Of a stretch of DNA of 64,000 nt, positions 23,005-36,421 are shown one piece after another. The position numbers and the translations under genes are program-made. The DNA is from Adineta ricciae (taxonomy: Eukaryota; Rotifera; Eurotatoria; Adinetida; Adinetidae). The stretch covers positions 248,001 through 312,000 of the forward strand of contig CAJNOJ010000035.1 in assembly GCA_905250025.1 (NCBI GenBank). The letters run 5' to 3'. Position 1 is the stretch's first letter. The number at the start of each line of letters is the position of its first letter. The notes beneath the pieces were generated by a model. The model worked only from the letters and a program-made list of their open reading frames with translations, was not told where the DNA came from and did not search any database.

Positions 23005-26000
23005 ATGACGAGCTCAAACAAGGTTCGTCGTTATTTACAACATCAAAAACAACATTCAATGGAATCTCAAAACGCTCCTTCATCGCCTTCTCAGCTTTTA
23101 ATTGACGCTACGTCGTCACCGGCTACTCCGACTCGTAAATTTCGCGGTAAAACTCCACAATCATCGACACTGCCTATACCTCAAATCTGTGTGAACAATA
23201 ATGACGACGATGGTGACGACAATGGTCATATAACGATTCTCGACGAATTTGATCAGGTTCTAGAAAACGAATCCAAACGTATATTAGTTAGTCGTACATT
23301 ATCACTCAAACAACATGATTCCATTGATCATATTGGAGTACCTCTTGGTCAACAACGAAGTTTTTCCTTTTCGCTTGGTTCAAAACCGAATATAGCAGAG
23401 ACAGTAGTTATCGGCGATGACGACAATAATGATAATGACGACGATGATGACGATGACGACGACGCTGACGATGATGAACATACGAGTTCGTCATCGTCAA
23501 AAACGATGAAACTGCCGGCTACACCAAAGTCAAGCTTGTCAAAGGAGACTTTTTCACGTCTTTTTCACTCATTCACATTTCGCTCGGGGAATCATTCGTC
23601 GTCATCGAAACTCTCCGTGACAAAAGTAGATCATGAACATGTTTGTCTCCCATGTCAACATTCTTCCAATCTTGATCTAAATCCGAAGAACAAGCGACGT
23701 CCATCGATATTTGGTGTCTTCGCTTCGAAGCTAAACACACCATCCGATCCCGCATCGACTCGTTGTTCCGTATGTAAGAAAACGTATCTGAGACCAAGTT
23801 TAACGACAAACGATGATCAACATCAATTATCACCATCAAAGATACTTCGTGATCAAAAACAATTACAATTACATATAAAAAGACGTCAAAGTCTTCCATC
23901 ATTATTTCATCATCTGCTAGAGTCCTCATCTGTAACCACGTTAAATTCGAATGTTGCCAATGATAACATCGATCACGAACAACATCATCAAACAACATCC
24001 CTGAACATATCTCATTCATTTTGTTCATTAATAGGATCTGATGATAATCACGAAAATAATTCATTAAAACGACAACGCACCAACTATCATGAGTCATCGC
24101 AACAAGCTGAAAAGGTAAGGAAGTTAATCAGCTTGAGATGCGCCTGTCATTAGTCAGAAGATTTGTTTGTTGACTAGCGGCACGCGTACTTTCAACATGC
24201 ATATACACACACACACACATATGTGTATGCGTACATACAATGAAGGTCAAGTGTTAATACAGTTGGTCTCCGTAAAAAAAACGAGAAAATTTATTATTGT
24301 TTGGCCCTGATACGCACATACGTAGATACGGTTGTCGAGACAGCAATAATGATGAGCGCCGACAGTATCGTTCTGTTATTGTTAATAATAGAGAGCCTGG
24401 TGTCTGCGAGACTAAGAACAACAATGGCAATGACATTTTCACTGTTTAATGATATACCTTCAATATAGTTAGGAGTGATGGTCAAAGTATCGATATATAT
24501 TCATCACCATTTGTACTTCAATCATGTCAGACATTGCATTGTATTACACATGCATATTTATAAGTACACATGAGAGAATCACATTATTGCTAGCTACTGA
24601 CCTTTTTACGTTCTCTTTTTCTCTCATGTCTCAATGGCATGAACCAACAATCATCGAATCAATGCTGACGATGATTATTGCCCAGTATTATTCATTCTTC
24701 TTCTGTCATATACTTATTGACAATATTTGATTTTCTCCCTTGTCAATAGAACGACTAATCATAAAAGGGGACAGTCAACTTGACCATACATATATTTACG
24801 GCTTTCTTCTGTCATTGAGACGATGGCAAGTTGGATGTGTGTCATATTACTTACCATTCAAGAAAGAATCAATAGACTACAACGTATGCTAATTACACCT
24901 TACTATGAAATTTCTTCTAAGTAGACCAAAATACTTCACCTATCTCTTCTCTTCTTTCGTTCTCTTTCATAGTTTGATTTGTTTTTTTTCTCTCTTCTTT
25001 CAAAATGTCATTGTTGTGTGACGAGAACTAATTTTCCATACAGACTATTATCTGGCACGTCCGTCATTGGTATGGACGCTCTAATTCGATCAGAAGATTG
25101 TCTACACGCATGCATGTATAAACAGTGAAAAGAAAACGAAAAGCAAACAGCGTCGAATGAAAGGTGCATCAATGATTCGTTTGATTAAATTGAAAACTCT
25201 AATTTACTAAGCATATGATGTCTCGATAGTTTGTCTATTCAATCGAACTGACCTTGTCTCTCACGCAGGATGATTATTAGATAAAAGAAATCTCTCGGCG
25301 TATTTATTTTGTACATTCTCGATTTGATCGAATCGAAATCGAATCCTTATTTCGAGAGAATACATAAATAGAAAAAGCTAAGCTAGTGTTATTTTAATTG
25401 AATTGAAGGAGATGAAATACAAACAATCCTAAAAAAAAGCAAAAAAAAAAGATTGCTGTTCTTTTTTCGACTAAAAATATCGAAGGAAGGAAAGAGTCGG
25501 AATGAATTTTCATTTGCATATAGACAGTTAGACATGAAATGAAGGTTTTTACTTCTGGATTATTTTTTAGGGCGGCATCAAAGATGAAAATGATAATGAA
25601 CTTGTCCCTGAGATTGGTAAATATATAAAACGAAGAAACGAATTCGTTTTCGTGTTTATTTTCTACAAAAAAAAAATCTTCACTCTTCTAGACGAACACC
25701 ATGATTCAACGACAACAAACAACGTCGAATTCACATTAGAAAATAACACTATACATCAACAATTTCTACATCCTCCCGAGTAAGTTATGACGCCTTTGAA
25801 AATATTAGCAATGTGTCATTAGTAAATAGCAACTGTTTTTGTTATTTCGAGTCATCAACGAATCGACTTCTTTTAGTATATTAATCAGTATTTATCTTCT
25901 TGAAACACAGCGTTCGCTCTTTCTCTCAGATTATCTAATCAAGAAATATCATTTCTTTTTTTTTGTCTTCCTATTGTCAATTGCAAAGTGTCATTATTTA

Positions 26001-29000
26001 CCTGTTGACATCGATATGAATATGTGATAGCGGATATAAAAGGAATTCATATTCTAATTAATCTTGCTTGTCATTCCTTTTCTTTCGTTGTCCGCATCGA
26101 CACTAAGTAAATAAGCTTGACTATTTGTATAACGATTGTTCACACCTCACATCAGATGATTACGCATGGTGAGAAACGAAGAAACAAAGCACAACGAATC
26201 GAAGAGAAACAAAAAGAAAAGTTCGGGAATGATTTTCAATTTTTCACATTAACTTTAAAATATCCATGTCAAGAACAGACGTTCACAAACGAAGGTTTTT
26301 CTTATTTAAAAACAAAATAAACAACAGAGAAATTCTCTTATTCTAATTCATTTTATTCTTTAGAGAAAAAACTCGTAGTTTATTAACCAATGTCTTTCGT
26401 ACACGACGATCTAATCTAGCTTTGGATTCACCTGAAGTAAATATTGATGGTTCTTCTTCACCTCGATGAAAACATTTTTTGTTGAAATAGACGAATATGT
26501 CTGGTAAACAATTCAGTATGTCAGTTCTCAATCTAGCAACATCAATTAATACAAGTCGAAGAAATAGTGCAATAGCAACAGTTAATGAATCAACATTTGA
26601 TCCACGAAAACATGCTTTATCTGAAGAAAATTTGCCATCAGTGGTATGTTTATTGTTGAAGAAAAGTTCTTTGTAAATATATGAAACCTTCGATTCGATT
26701 TGCGTTTATTCGGAGAGTTTATTTATTTGTAAATGAGTGCTTATTATGAAGGACAGATTAGAAATGTATGTTTGGGGTAGACAGAACAAAATTGATTGAG
26801 AGAAAGGAAGATTTGAATTAATGTGGAGACAAATAATCATGCAAATTGAATGTAGTCGATATGTGAGAAACGATTTTGCCTTGAAAATAATTGCTTTTAT
26901 ATCTATTCTAGGATAATACGTATATTTATTTCAACGATATCAATGGGCAAAACTTCAAAGAAAAACTCAAATATTCTACTACATCTGAAAACACAACATT
27001 GAGGTAAGAGGGTCGACTTTTTCGATTGGTTTGCGATTTTCTTGTTTGTTCTAGAGAAATGTTGATAAAACTCTTCGAAAAACATAATCTTTCCATCGAT
27101 ACATATTACATTTGTTTACGGAGTGCTCCTACATTACCATTGTCCTTGGATCAACCAGTTAAACATCTTCTTTTAAATGATCTTGTTGTAACAGGTATAG
27201 AGAAAAGAAATCTAAAACATCGAAGCCATTTGATTGATTATGTCATATCGTCTTTCTGTTCTAATTAACGATAAAACCTTTTCTTCTCTCTCTCTCTCTC
27301 TCTCTCGTTCCCTTCATACACGCACACATAAAAAACTCACTTGGCATACATTCTTGAAGTGTCTGTAAATGTATACAATGATGTAATAGAACGGCTAATC
27401 TTGATATTTCATCACTGCTGTTCCTGTCCGAAGTTGAAGTTAGTTGACAAGTTAAAAAGAAGAAGCAAGTTCGAAAAAAAAATCGATTTATCATGTGATT
27501 AGATCGATCGATTAGAACTTGCTCGTTTTTTCCTGCCAATCAAGCATAGAAAAGTCTATTTAAGGCACACGAGAGATGCAAAAAAAAAGAAAACTTACTT
27601 ATCAGTTTTTTGTTGTTATTGTCCTATACACGCCTTATTACATAATTCTCTCTCCTTCGATTAGCGTTTATTACTTCTTTCATTCATTGTACAAAAGAAA
27701 TCTTACAGCTTATTCTACGTATGAAAAATGACTGATGGAGAGCTATGCCGACGTGTATCGATTTGTCGACAATTATCTGATGCGTGGAAATCGAAACGGA
27801 AATCGTATTCTGATTCTCATTCATCGAACTCGAAATTCGTTTGGAATTGTGCATTGACTGAAGAAGATTCGTCTGTTCCCGGACAAATTGATAGACATTA
27901 TTTTGTTAAACAAAAAAGCATCAGTTACCATGATATGACATACCTTTCTTCGGCACATGAATCGATTGAGAATGGTCATTTAAGTTCTTTTTTCCGTCCA
28001 AGAAAAGAAGATTTCCGATTAATTTCTTTTTCGCTCGTTTAGAAACAATCAATCCAGCTTTGGCAAAGACATCAGCGGGAAAGGAACGAAAAGAAAAGCG
28101 GAATTCAACGGGTTCAGCGGTATTACCCTCCGTAAGTGATTGGAATAAATTTGTCTGTAGCAAACAACAGATAAACACTTGACAGTCGTTAATAATCTAA
28201 CAAGGAAGATGTTATTCACCTGTTAATCATCGTTGGCATCAAGGAAAAGAATCAAATGTGTCTTAAATGATTGATATGATATTATTAGTTTGTTGTATCC
28301 TTTTCTCAGTGATAATAGTGAGAAAAAATGTGACCTTCTCATCATGGCGTATAGACACGAAGGGAAAAAAGACGCAATAAAGCGATGTCTCGTCTCGGTT
28401 TTCATCTTAATGGATACTTTCGATAATCGACGTTAAGCAGAGAGAGGAAAATCGTCTTGCTTACTGTCAACAAATATATTTAGAGTTCTTGTCTGTTTTA
28501 TTTTCATATATCTCAAGTTTCGAAGATTAGCTTCATTTGCGGTAGTTAGGAAGCATCGAACAACATTTTTCTCCTTTATCCTATTATTGTTATTTCTCGA
28601 TTTCCAATATCGCAACTAAAACAACTCTTGTCAGCGCATGACATGAACCGACCTTTTCATTTCTTTTTAAGAATTCTAAAGCAACATCAAAACGTCTCTC
28701 AACGCATTGTATGATGCTCGACAATGACGAGAATCAAGATGCAAAATCGTCCACTCGTATCAATAAAACCAATCGATCAAGTATATTCGCTGGAAGTATA
28801 TTCACACGAGTGAGTTCGATTGCTTCTCACGCACAATTCGATTATTGTCTTCTCTCCCTAGGATACATCTGAGTTGTCAGAACGTAGCGAAAGTAATCTC
28901 TCGTTTGTTCGTCGAAAATGCGAGGAATGGTTGACGCATGGACTGCCGAAATTAGCTCAACTTCAATGTTCGATTGATGAATGTGATCTAGTTATTGAAA

Positions 29001-32000
29001 AAGAATGGCAACCGTTTTTGACCGAACAAGCACGATCGGTAAAGAAAAGCCACGTTTTCTCTCATCTCTCGTAGACTAGTGCAAGATGCAAAGGATAAAG
29101 TTTGTCTATATTACATAATCTTTATTTTCCTTGGTACAGCCAAGTCAAAACCAATTTCTCTTCTTTCCGGATAGTTTTACAATGAAGGATTAGGATACTG
29201 AGAGGTTAAGGACACTCGGAGAAAACTTCATTTCTTTTAGTCAATATCCGAAAACATCAAACTGCAACAAGAAGCGATCTACGAATTACTTACAACCGAA
29301 GTTTCTTACATACGTCAGATTCTTACCATGACTGATATACTGATGACTAGTGTTAGTATATTGAAATCATCGCAGCGTGAAGGAATCTTCAATGATATTG
29401 ACATGGAGAAGTTATTTTCCAATATTCAAGAAGTTCTGCATGGAAATTTACTGTTTTGGAAAGAAATTCTACTACCGATTAAAGTCAAACTTAAACAGAG
29501 CGGTCTACCAATGAATCCATCTGACTTGAAAAACGGATTTGTCAATGTAAGCATCATTGCTGATTCTCTCGATTATATTTTGATGTCCTTTTTTTCTTTC
29601 AGTTTGATGTCTATTTCAAATCGTATCTACACTACGTCCTCGATCAGAAAACAAGTGCCGAATATTTCAAACAGAAGCTTTCTCGTGATGAATTATTTCA
29701 ATACTTGATTTCGGTAAGTGAACTAAAGCTATTCGGTCAAATTAACGATTGAATCTGTTTCTAGTGGATCGAAGGCAATTATACGAATCGTTTATCATTT
29801 TCGGATTTGACAATCAAACCTCTGCAACGCTTAACTCGGTATAAATTGTTACTTGAAGCGATCCAAAAGAAAACAAACGATACGCAACAAAGACACGATC
29901 TACATGAAATGGTATGTCAATCAGATCTTCTCGTAATAATTTCGAAAGAATAACATGACAATCTTCACCGTAGTTGTTGATCTAATCTAGAAACCGACAA
30001 AAATTTCTCTACATTATTTCTATATGTAGACATGTCGCGCTATTTTGTCAGTCTTATCAGATTTACAATAACGATGCCGTTTTTGAGAAGAAATACTATC
30101 ACATCTCGAGCAATTGTTTATCTACCCGTCATCTAGCAAAATATTTTGTCTATTATTGGCATTGGATAGATTCCCAAATGCTATTATTGTAGAACGTAGA
30201 CTAACTCAGCAAGTAACAAAATGGAAAAGACGCGTCTTCGCTTACATGAAACCTTGAATACTTTTCTTTCTAATTGTGTCGTACTGAGAGATGAATTAGC
30301 TACGCTATCCAATGAGTCTAAGCTATTCTGTCTGCTACTAGAAAGTAGTTCGACATTGAACTTCGATTATGTGAATTACATCGATACTATTATATTAGAT
30401 TCAAAAAGTGGCAACGTTTGTCAATCGAGTGAATTCGAAGCTACATAATCAAGAACAAGAAGAACGTATTCGTCAGATAAATGATCGTATCGGCCCATAT
30501 GAATATGTTTCAGCACCACCTGAACTCTCTTCGGTATTTATTCAATTTGATGTTTCGGTTCGATCTAAGTTTTTTTTTCTATAAAAATTCTTTCAGATTC
30601 TTCAAGAATATAATCGTGATGCATTATCGAATCGTTTGGATCTTCAACAAGATATGCCATTACATGTTCGTGGGTACCGCCGTCAGATTATTCAACAAGG
30701 ACCCATGAAAATGAAAGATGCTAAGAATAGTCAAGATGTTTATTGTTATCTCTTTTCCGACATGTTTCTTATCACCAAAGGTGGCAAACGAAGTGGTTCA
30801 ACAAATTCACCGTTAACATCTTCTCACAGCGATGGACAATCCAATCGTCTATCATCAAATATAGTAAATAAAATTCTCAAACCACCGATACGCATTGACC
30901 GTATCGATGTCCGTGAATATGATCGTCGTGGTGGCAATAGTAATAATACAGAACCAAACACGGTACGTTCAACAGCGAAGAAAACAAATTCGTTTTGTTT
31001 TTGAAAACGAACGTTTTTTGCTTATATTCTAGGCATCATTTGTTGCATTAGTCTTTTCGGAGTATAATCTTATCGAAAGTGGTTATTTATTTCAAACGAA
31101 TTTGAGCAAGCAATGGATAGAGAATATTCGAACAACGAAAGCGAATTTTCAGTCGTTAATGGAAGAATCTAAACTCAAGTTTCAAACTCTCCATGCAACA
31201 ACGAGTTCATCTGTGTCAACTAATACAGCTCCTGAATGTCCATCGACGCCTTCCTCACCATCTATTGATATACCTGTATCGAATACGGAAAGTCCAAATC
31301 CCGGCACTGATGATGCTTCTCGACGTTCATCGAAAGTTGAATCGGACGTGTTCAAAATAGTCGAACAAACACGACGAAATTCCCGTACAGACCGAAAGAA
31401 TTTCGGTCGGTACTTCACAGCGGATGGCACAAGTACACATGACACAAATTCATCAGCCACTCCAACGAAACAAATCTCCTCATCATCAATCACGATTCTC
31501 AAACGGATGTCATGGAATAATGAACAGTCAAGCGAAAAAAATGATTCATCTTTGATTACGAATTCCTTCCGTAGTGTACATAGTTCAAGTGGTGTTAGTT
31601 CCACGGGATCATTTTTATTCAGTGCAGATGAAGATTCATCAGTAACAACAACGACGTCATCGTCCGTACCCTCAATTGTTCCATCGATAAAAAATGAAGA
31701 ATTAGATGGGAAAAGCTCAATAACAACTGTTATAGCAATAGACAGTCAACCTCGACAAAGCGTTTCCTATCAAGGACGAGATGATTGTACAAAAAATGAT
31801 TTAGAAGCAAAAATCAATCAACAATTAAACACACAACTATCATCATCATCAAGCACGAGTACACTCACATTGAACAATCAAATAATAACAGGTAGGAAGG
31901 AAAACTCTATTGAATTATTCTTCACATTTTTTTTTCTCTAGAAACTCCATCATCTTTGACAGGTCAAACATCTTCACCATCACCGGAATCTTCTCTTCGC

Positions 32001-32645
32001 CGTACTCCATATGCAAGTGTTAAAAAACGCACTCAACTTCATCGACCTTCATGTCAACAACAACAACAGCAGCAGCAAGGTCATCGTCGTCATCGAATAT
32101 TTGATGAGAATGACATTGGTTCTTCCGTTCATCTCAACGTGTATGATTCACCAAGATCTCTGGATGAACAAATATCTCTGCGAACAAAACATTCATGTGA
32201 AGATAGTCCATCTTTGGTTGCTAGTGGTAATGAGAGCGATTATGATAATAACCGATCAACGACTGTTCGACTACCGGTGAATACGTTTGTTTGTTCTAAT
32301 GAATTAATACGTACAGACGATCTTCTGTTGGGCGATCAAAATGAAATTACACTTCATAATGATACTCATATTGAAAATTCTAACAATCAACAGTCAGATA
32401 TTATTAGAATATCATCGCCATCATTGACAAATCCTTCTGCGAAAACGAATATCCCATCATTAGATGACAGTGCACCGTCACCCAATCTTCTCGCCTACCG
32501 TAGAGATTCTTTAACATCACGACGATTAATTGATATTCGAAGTCATCTGTTGTTAAATACAACACTCGATGCTACGTAAGTTTGTTTTAGCTTGGATTCG
32601 GATCCATGAATTTATTTCTCTTATATCTTTTCTAGGGAAGTATAG
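23005..32645 (+). CDS. PLEKHG5: PLEKHG5/Syx-like RhoA guanine nucleotide exchange factor
   Basis: Large multi-exon gene. N-terminal part (23005-24114): low complexity, with an Asp-rich run and two CxxC pairs (HVCLPCQH, RCSVCKKTYL). A 1.45-kb intron follows. A ubiquitin-like/RBD segment is next (REMLIKLFEKHNLSIDTYY, LPLSLDQPVKHLL). Then comes the DH domain (QQEAIYELLTTEVSYIRQ; LTIKPLQRLTRYKLLLEAI; after a 480-nt intron MIQKVATFVNRVNSKL). The PH domain follows (KDAKNSQDVYCYLFSDMFL; FSEYNLIESGYLFQTNLS), then a long Ser/Thr-rich tail. A last 60-nt intron (32576-32635) gives the ending LLLNTTLDATEV, matching vertebrate LLLNSTLTASEV, a class I PDZ ligand. Without that splice the frame ends at 32577-32579. 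In vertebrates Syx activates RhoA and is placed at junctions by PDZ partners. The domain order and C-terminus make the identification strong; a few exon borders are inferred. Confidence 0.92.
23418..23482 (+). repeat. GAY-rich tract coding for a poly-Asp run in PLEKHG5
   Basis: Imperfect GAC/GAT repeat with AAT interruptions encodes a run of about 20 Asp/Asn residues in the N-terminal region. It alternates codons, which is unlike a fresh trinucleotide expansion. Confidence 0.85.
24204..24219. repeat. (AC)8 microsatellite in PLEKHG5 intron
   Basis: An AC dinucleotide run followed by ATATGTGT, lying in the first long intron. Confidence 0.85.
27284..27308. repeat. (CT)12 microsatellite in PLEKHG5 intron
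   Basis: A CT run inside the 847-nt intron 27195-28041. Confidence 0.9.
27728..28042 (+). other. Possible alternative first exon of PLEKHG5
   Basis: A 104-codon ATG frame (MTDGELCRRVSICRQLSDAW...) inside the 847-nt intron between the ubiquitin-like segment and the next constitutive exon. The main splice from 27194 to 28042 keeps frame (VVT|E|TINPALAKTS), so this frame is not needed for the long protein. Its composition is balanced and coding-like, with an acceptor-like TTACAG near 27709 before it. Its stop is the TAG of the downstream acceptor. A short isoform lacking the N-terminus would need a phase-1 donor inside it, and I did not find an obvious consensus one. It may therefore also be non-coding. 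Confidence 0.3.
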
Positions 32646-33680
32646 CAATGGAATGGTTGACCCCATCTTCTTCTCTATCTTTCTTTCACTCATTATACAT
32701 ACACATTTATTTTTGCTTTTCTTCTGTCTTCATTGTAAAAACGATTTCTTTTGCCTGTGTGCGACATACAAATAAAAAGGAACAGATTCTTTTGTATCAT
32801 CTATATTCAATATCAGACATTTCCCAATGGTTGACTGCAGAGTGATTCCCATGAATGTCTACTTGAAATTTGTATAATGAACACACCTATGACTAAAACA
32901 ATCGAAAATAATAGTCGAATGTATTGTATGCAAAACTCATCCATAGTCTTACAATTTCAAGAAGGTTTCTCGCATGTACGGAGCAAAAAAAAACGTATTG
33001 AGTAGTACATTGATTGACATCCAAGTTAAAAACGCGTAATACATGGAGGAGATCAATTTCACCGTATACACTGCGGATCTGAGGAGTTCTAACCGGCAAG
33101 GTGTATGATCACCTATTCGTAGCATTCAGCATGCATTTGTTCACTCAATAAGTTATCTCTATATGGAGAACATGATTCAAAGCGTACTTTACTGTGATCG
33201 AATTTGAATTTATCGAAGTCCGAATAAATCCTTTGAAGAAAAAATGCGATTCATTTGCTTGGTTTCGAATAGGAAGTAACTCGAATACAAACGAGATATT
33301 TGACAGTTTACAATTGTCATTAGTCAGATACTGTTGATAAATGAGCTTTGTTTATCGATAGCAGCATGAAATAGGAACGATTTCAAATGTATGCATTCAA
33401 CCTATCGAGATATGATGAGCTAAATATATGAATGAAGTATCACCTGTTCAGCATAAGTTTGCAATTTAATTTACCTAATAGTTTTGCATACAATTTCTGT
33501 AATTAGTCTTTCTTCTGCATTTTTTTATAATTTGATACGTGTTGCAGAACCTTTTCTTTGTTCTTCCTATAAATTCTCATGAGAACTGAACTTTTTCTAT
33601 GATTAATAACTCTTTATATCGTTATCGTCAGGAACGTAGAATCAAGTCTAGTGGTTCTTCGTTACTTGAACATCTCTGAG
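32646..33680. other. Intergenic, about 1 kb, nothing recognised
   Basis: PLEKHG5 3' UTR followed by AT-rich sequence with many short frames and no domain. Some of it will be the promoter of the downstream small secreted protein gene. Confidence 0.5.
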
Positions 33681-34121
33681 ATGCAACCGATGAGGAAGTC
33701 TGTACTCCATGTGTTTCTCTTATGCTGGCTATTATCTGTCAGTAAGTCGAAAAGTTTATCTGACTACTATACACAGAGTCATCCATTTAGGTGATGCACT
33801 TGAATGTAGAACATGTGACAAAATCGATCCATCGTGCGACACACCTTCGAACGATTACAACCAAGTATGCGATGACGAAAATAGCGTATGCTACTCATGG
33901 TTTCATCGCGGCGGTAAAAATCAATCGACTTTCATTTGTTCATGCTGTAGTTTTTTTTTCGTTTTCTAGCTGAAACAAATGTTCAACGTGGTTGTATGTC
34001 AACGATCTCGGCCGAATACAAGTTAATTCAAGAAACGATTGGCCATCGAAACGAGGGTTGCGTCAAACGTATGCGCACATTCGATTGCTTTAAGTTTTGT
34101 TCCCGTGATGCATGCAATTGA
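33681..34121 (+). CDS. Small secreted Ly6/uPAR-like three-finger protein
   Basis: Three exons, 33681-33741, 33791-33913 and 33970-34121, give 111 aa. Residues 1-20 are a signal peptide (RKSVLHVFLLCWLLSV). The mature part has ten cysteines, beginning LECRTCDKIDPSC and ending FKFCSRDACN. This matches the Ly6/uPAR (LU) pattern, which starts with LxCxxC and ends with CN. There is no C-terminal hydrophobic tail, so no GPI anchor is predicted and the protein should be secreted. LU proteins act as ligands or modulators of receptors, but the partner cannot be predicted. The size and cysteine count fit a single LU domain; sequence outside the cysteines is not recognisable. Confidence 0.75.
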
Positions 34122-34350
34122 TAGGAATCGATGTTTACATGGAAAATAGACTCTTCTTTTACTCGAAATAAATAATCTCGGTGACATTCATATCTATCCT
34201 TACACTCATTACGAAAAAATGCAACAGAGGGTGACATCACGAGCATTACAATTGTTTTTATCATTACAACAAAAACTTTTGTTGCCTCTTGACTTTGGCA
34301 AAACTAATAAATAAATCTACTATGCCAGTGCATAGAAAACTTCATCAATT
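34122..34350. other. Short intergenic gap
   Basis: 3' flank of the Ly6-like gene with AATAAATAAA near 34305-34314, a probable poly(A) signal. No frame of note. Confidence 0.4.
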
Positions 34351-36285
34351 GGAAGATGCCAATACAGGTATTTTTGAAACTTTAGTAGAAGAATAAAGCT
34401 ATATCATTATTATTCGCGCAATAGAATGAACGAGAACATTTTTTCGAAGAGCTCGAGAAAAAACAACTATCGATTTGCAGTTCTCGCCGTTCGGTATACG
34501 AAACAGTGGTAAATGTAATAATGACAAAAATATTTGAATTAAAAAAAGTTTTCTCGGGATTTACAATGGATTGGAGAGCACTTTATCAATGATTCTAGTT
34601 CAATCAAATAACACGTGAAATCACCCTTATTACTAAATAGTCATCTGCTTGGAGATTTATATTCAGCTATATTAACAAAAATGAAATGAAAACATACCTA
34701 TGCAAACAATGAAAAGCACGCTGCTTCGTCCCTCGATGCGTTCACCGAACGTCAAATTATCAGTTAACTAAGTAGTGATATCATAGAGAGAAAAATAGAT
34801 TTTTATTCCATGATTTCTATCATTCCGATTACGCTCTCTATTTAAACAAGTGATTTAGTTTATCTCTTCATTTTGGTAGAATTTCATTTCGTCATGTTAT
34901 CAAGACATAGAAGAGGTGTTCGGATATCATTCACAGTGGAAAATACCCAAGAGGATATGGCAATTGATGAGTTTATAGGTACTATCGACTTCCGCGCTAC
35001 AGCTGTTTGCAATACTTTTTTCTAATCTGAACGAGAGCTCGTTAAGTAAGTTGTTTAAAGAGTAGTTCAGCTGGTAAAGTGTAATATTACAGCTCAAATA
35101 GAACCTATTATTAAAATATCGGAAGTGCAGCTCACTCATCCGTTTATCCGACAATTGCTGATTGTGTTGATGCGTTTATTTAACTTTTCTGTGGTGAATA
35201 TAAATTTCCTTCCATGTTGTTAATGCCACTTATTTTGAAGGCTAATGAAAGATCTGAAGAAGCATCTGGCAGTCCTGATGCTATTGCAAGGGTGAGTATT
35301 ACTATATTCATAGACCTACCATAGATTCGAATGTAATTGTAGGTGCAACATTTTCACATTGCGATATAAAATGTCATAGGAGAAGAATAATGTAGTAATC
35401 ACATTATTTTCTAAAAGAACGTGTATCTTTTTAGCATTTTAACGAGCTTTGCTGGAAACGGTTGGTTGCTTACAATATAACTGTAGTAATTGTTATTCTG
35501 TGTTGAAGTGTTTTTTCTGTTGGCCATCGCACCATTTACTTGCAGATGATTTTATCGTTTGCATTTAAATAAAACGAGACTAACTCACAAGACAATATTT
35601 TTGTACTAAATGCTTCAGTGAAAAACGATTCATGCAACTCTTACTGTTTGACAACATGGAGAGAAAAGTACACAACCCGATCACTTTAAACATATGTATA
35701 TACTACTCTTCATAGAGTTACGCGAAAAATACTTCTCGTCTATTTTTCTCTTATAAAGCTAACGGAACAAGTATTCGTCTCATAGAAACTGAAAACTTGT
35801 TCAAAATACACAATGAATTGTTTCTGGTGGTGTATTTTCTATGAATGGATTTATCACTAAAAAAGATTCATTACAAATATGTTTTGGGACGATGAGTTGG
35901 AGAAATCAAAGAACATTTTAATCTATGTGTCTAGGTATATGTATATCATTAATACCACGTTAGAGAAAGCACTGCTTGCTTTCCACCGTTAGTTAATCGG
36001 AAAAGGTTTCAGTTTCAAGTATGATTTTCTTAGCTTTTGGTTTTCAACGTCAATTATGATAAGTGCAGTGAAAGCAATTAATATAATTGAAAAAAAAACC
36101 AAACAAATTTACCGGACTGTGCTCTTCATGACGCGAATTATATTCTAGTTGAAATGAAAAGATTGGATTTCACAGTAAAGCTCATTTCATCGTTAGTTGT
36201 TTCACTTGAATTATGTGTTTAGGTTTTAGAAGATAGTCATCTGATTCGTCCTGTTATATTAGACGGTGCGCTAAAGAGATATTAA
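34351..36285 (+). CDS. Tentative multi-exon gene with long introns, function unknown
   Basis: Several exon-like pieces share phase 0 and have GT/AG borders: about 34351-34362 (MPIQ), 34426 to about 34509 (FFEELEKKQLSICSSRR), a piece near 34880-34920, 35241-35291 (ANERSEEASGSPDAIAR) and 36223-36285 (VLEDSHLIRPVILDGALKRY, stop TAA). Joined, they would give a small acidic protein ending LEDSHLIRPVILDGALKRY. The last two pieces are the most coding-like. Introns of several hundred bp are unlike the neighbours, so this could equally be a decaying gene. I recognise no domain. The borders, the start and the third exon are guesses. Confidence 0.25.
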
Positions 36286-36421
36286 AGCAAGGCATCTATG
36301 CCATCGATTTCAGTTATCCTCTCGTATCTGAATTAATCACATTTGGCCTTTCATTCAACTATAGAAGTGTGTGCCTTTCCAAAGATAGATCACGAAAGAT
36401 CCTGCTCGTATTTGCGCATAA

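Noticed and set aside
30221-30448. 75-codon frame between the two parts of the PLEKHG5 DH domain
   Set aside because: Joining MI|QKVATFVNRV across 29912-30389 restores the DH helix, so this frame is intronic.
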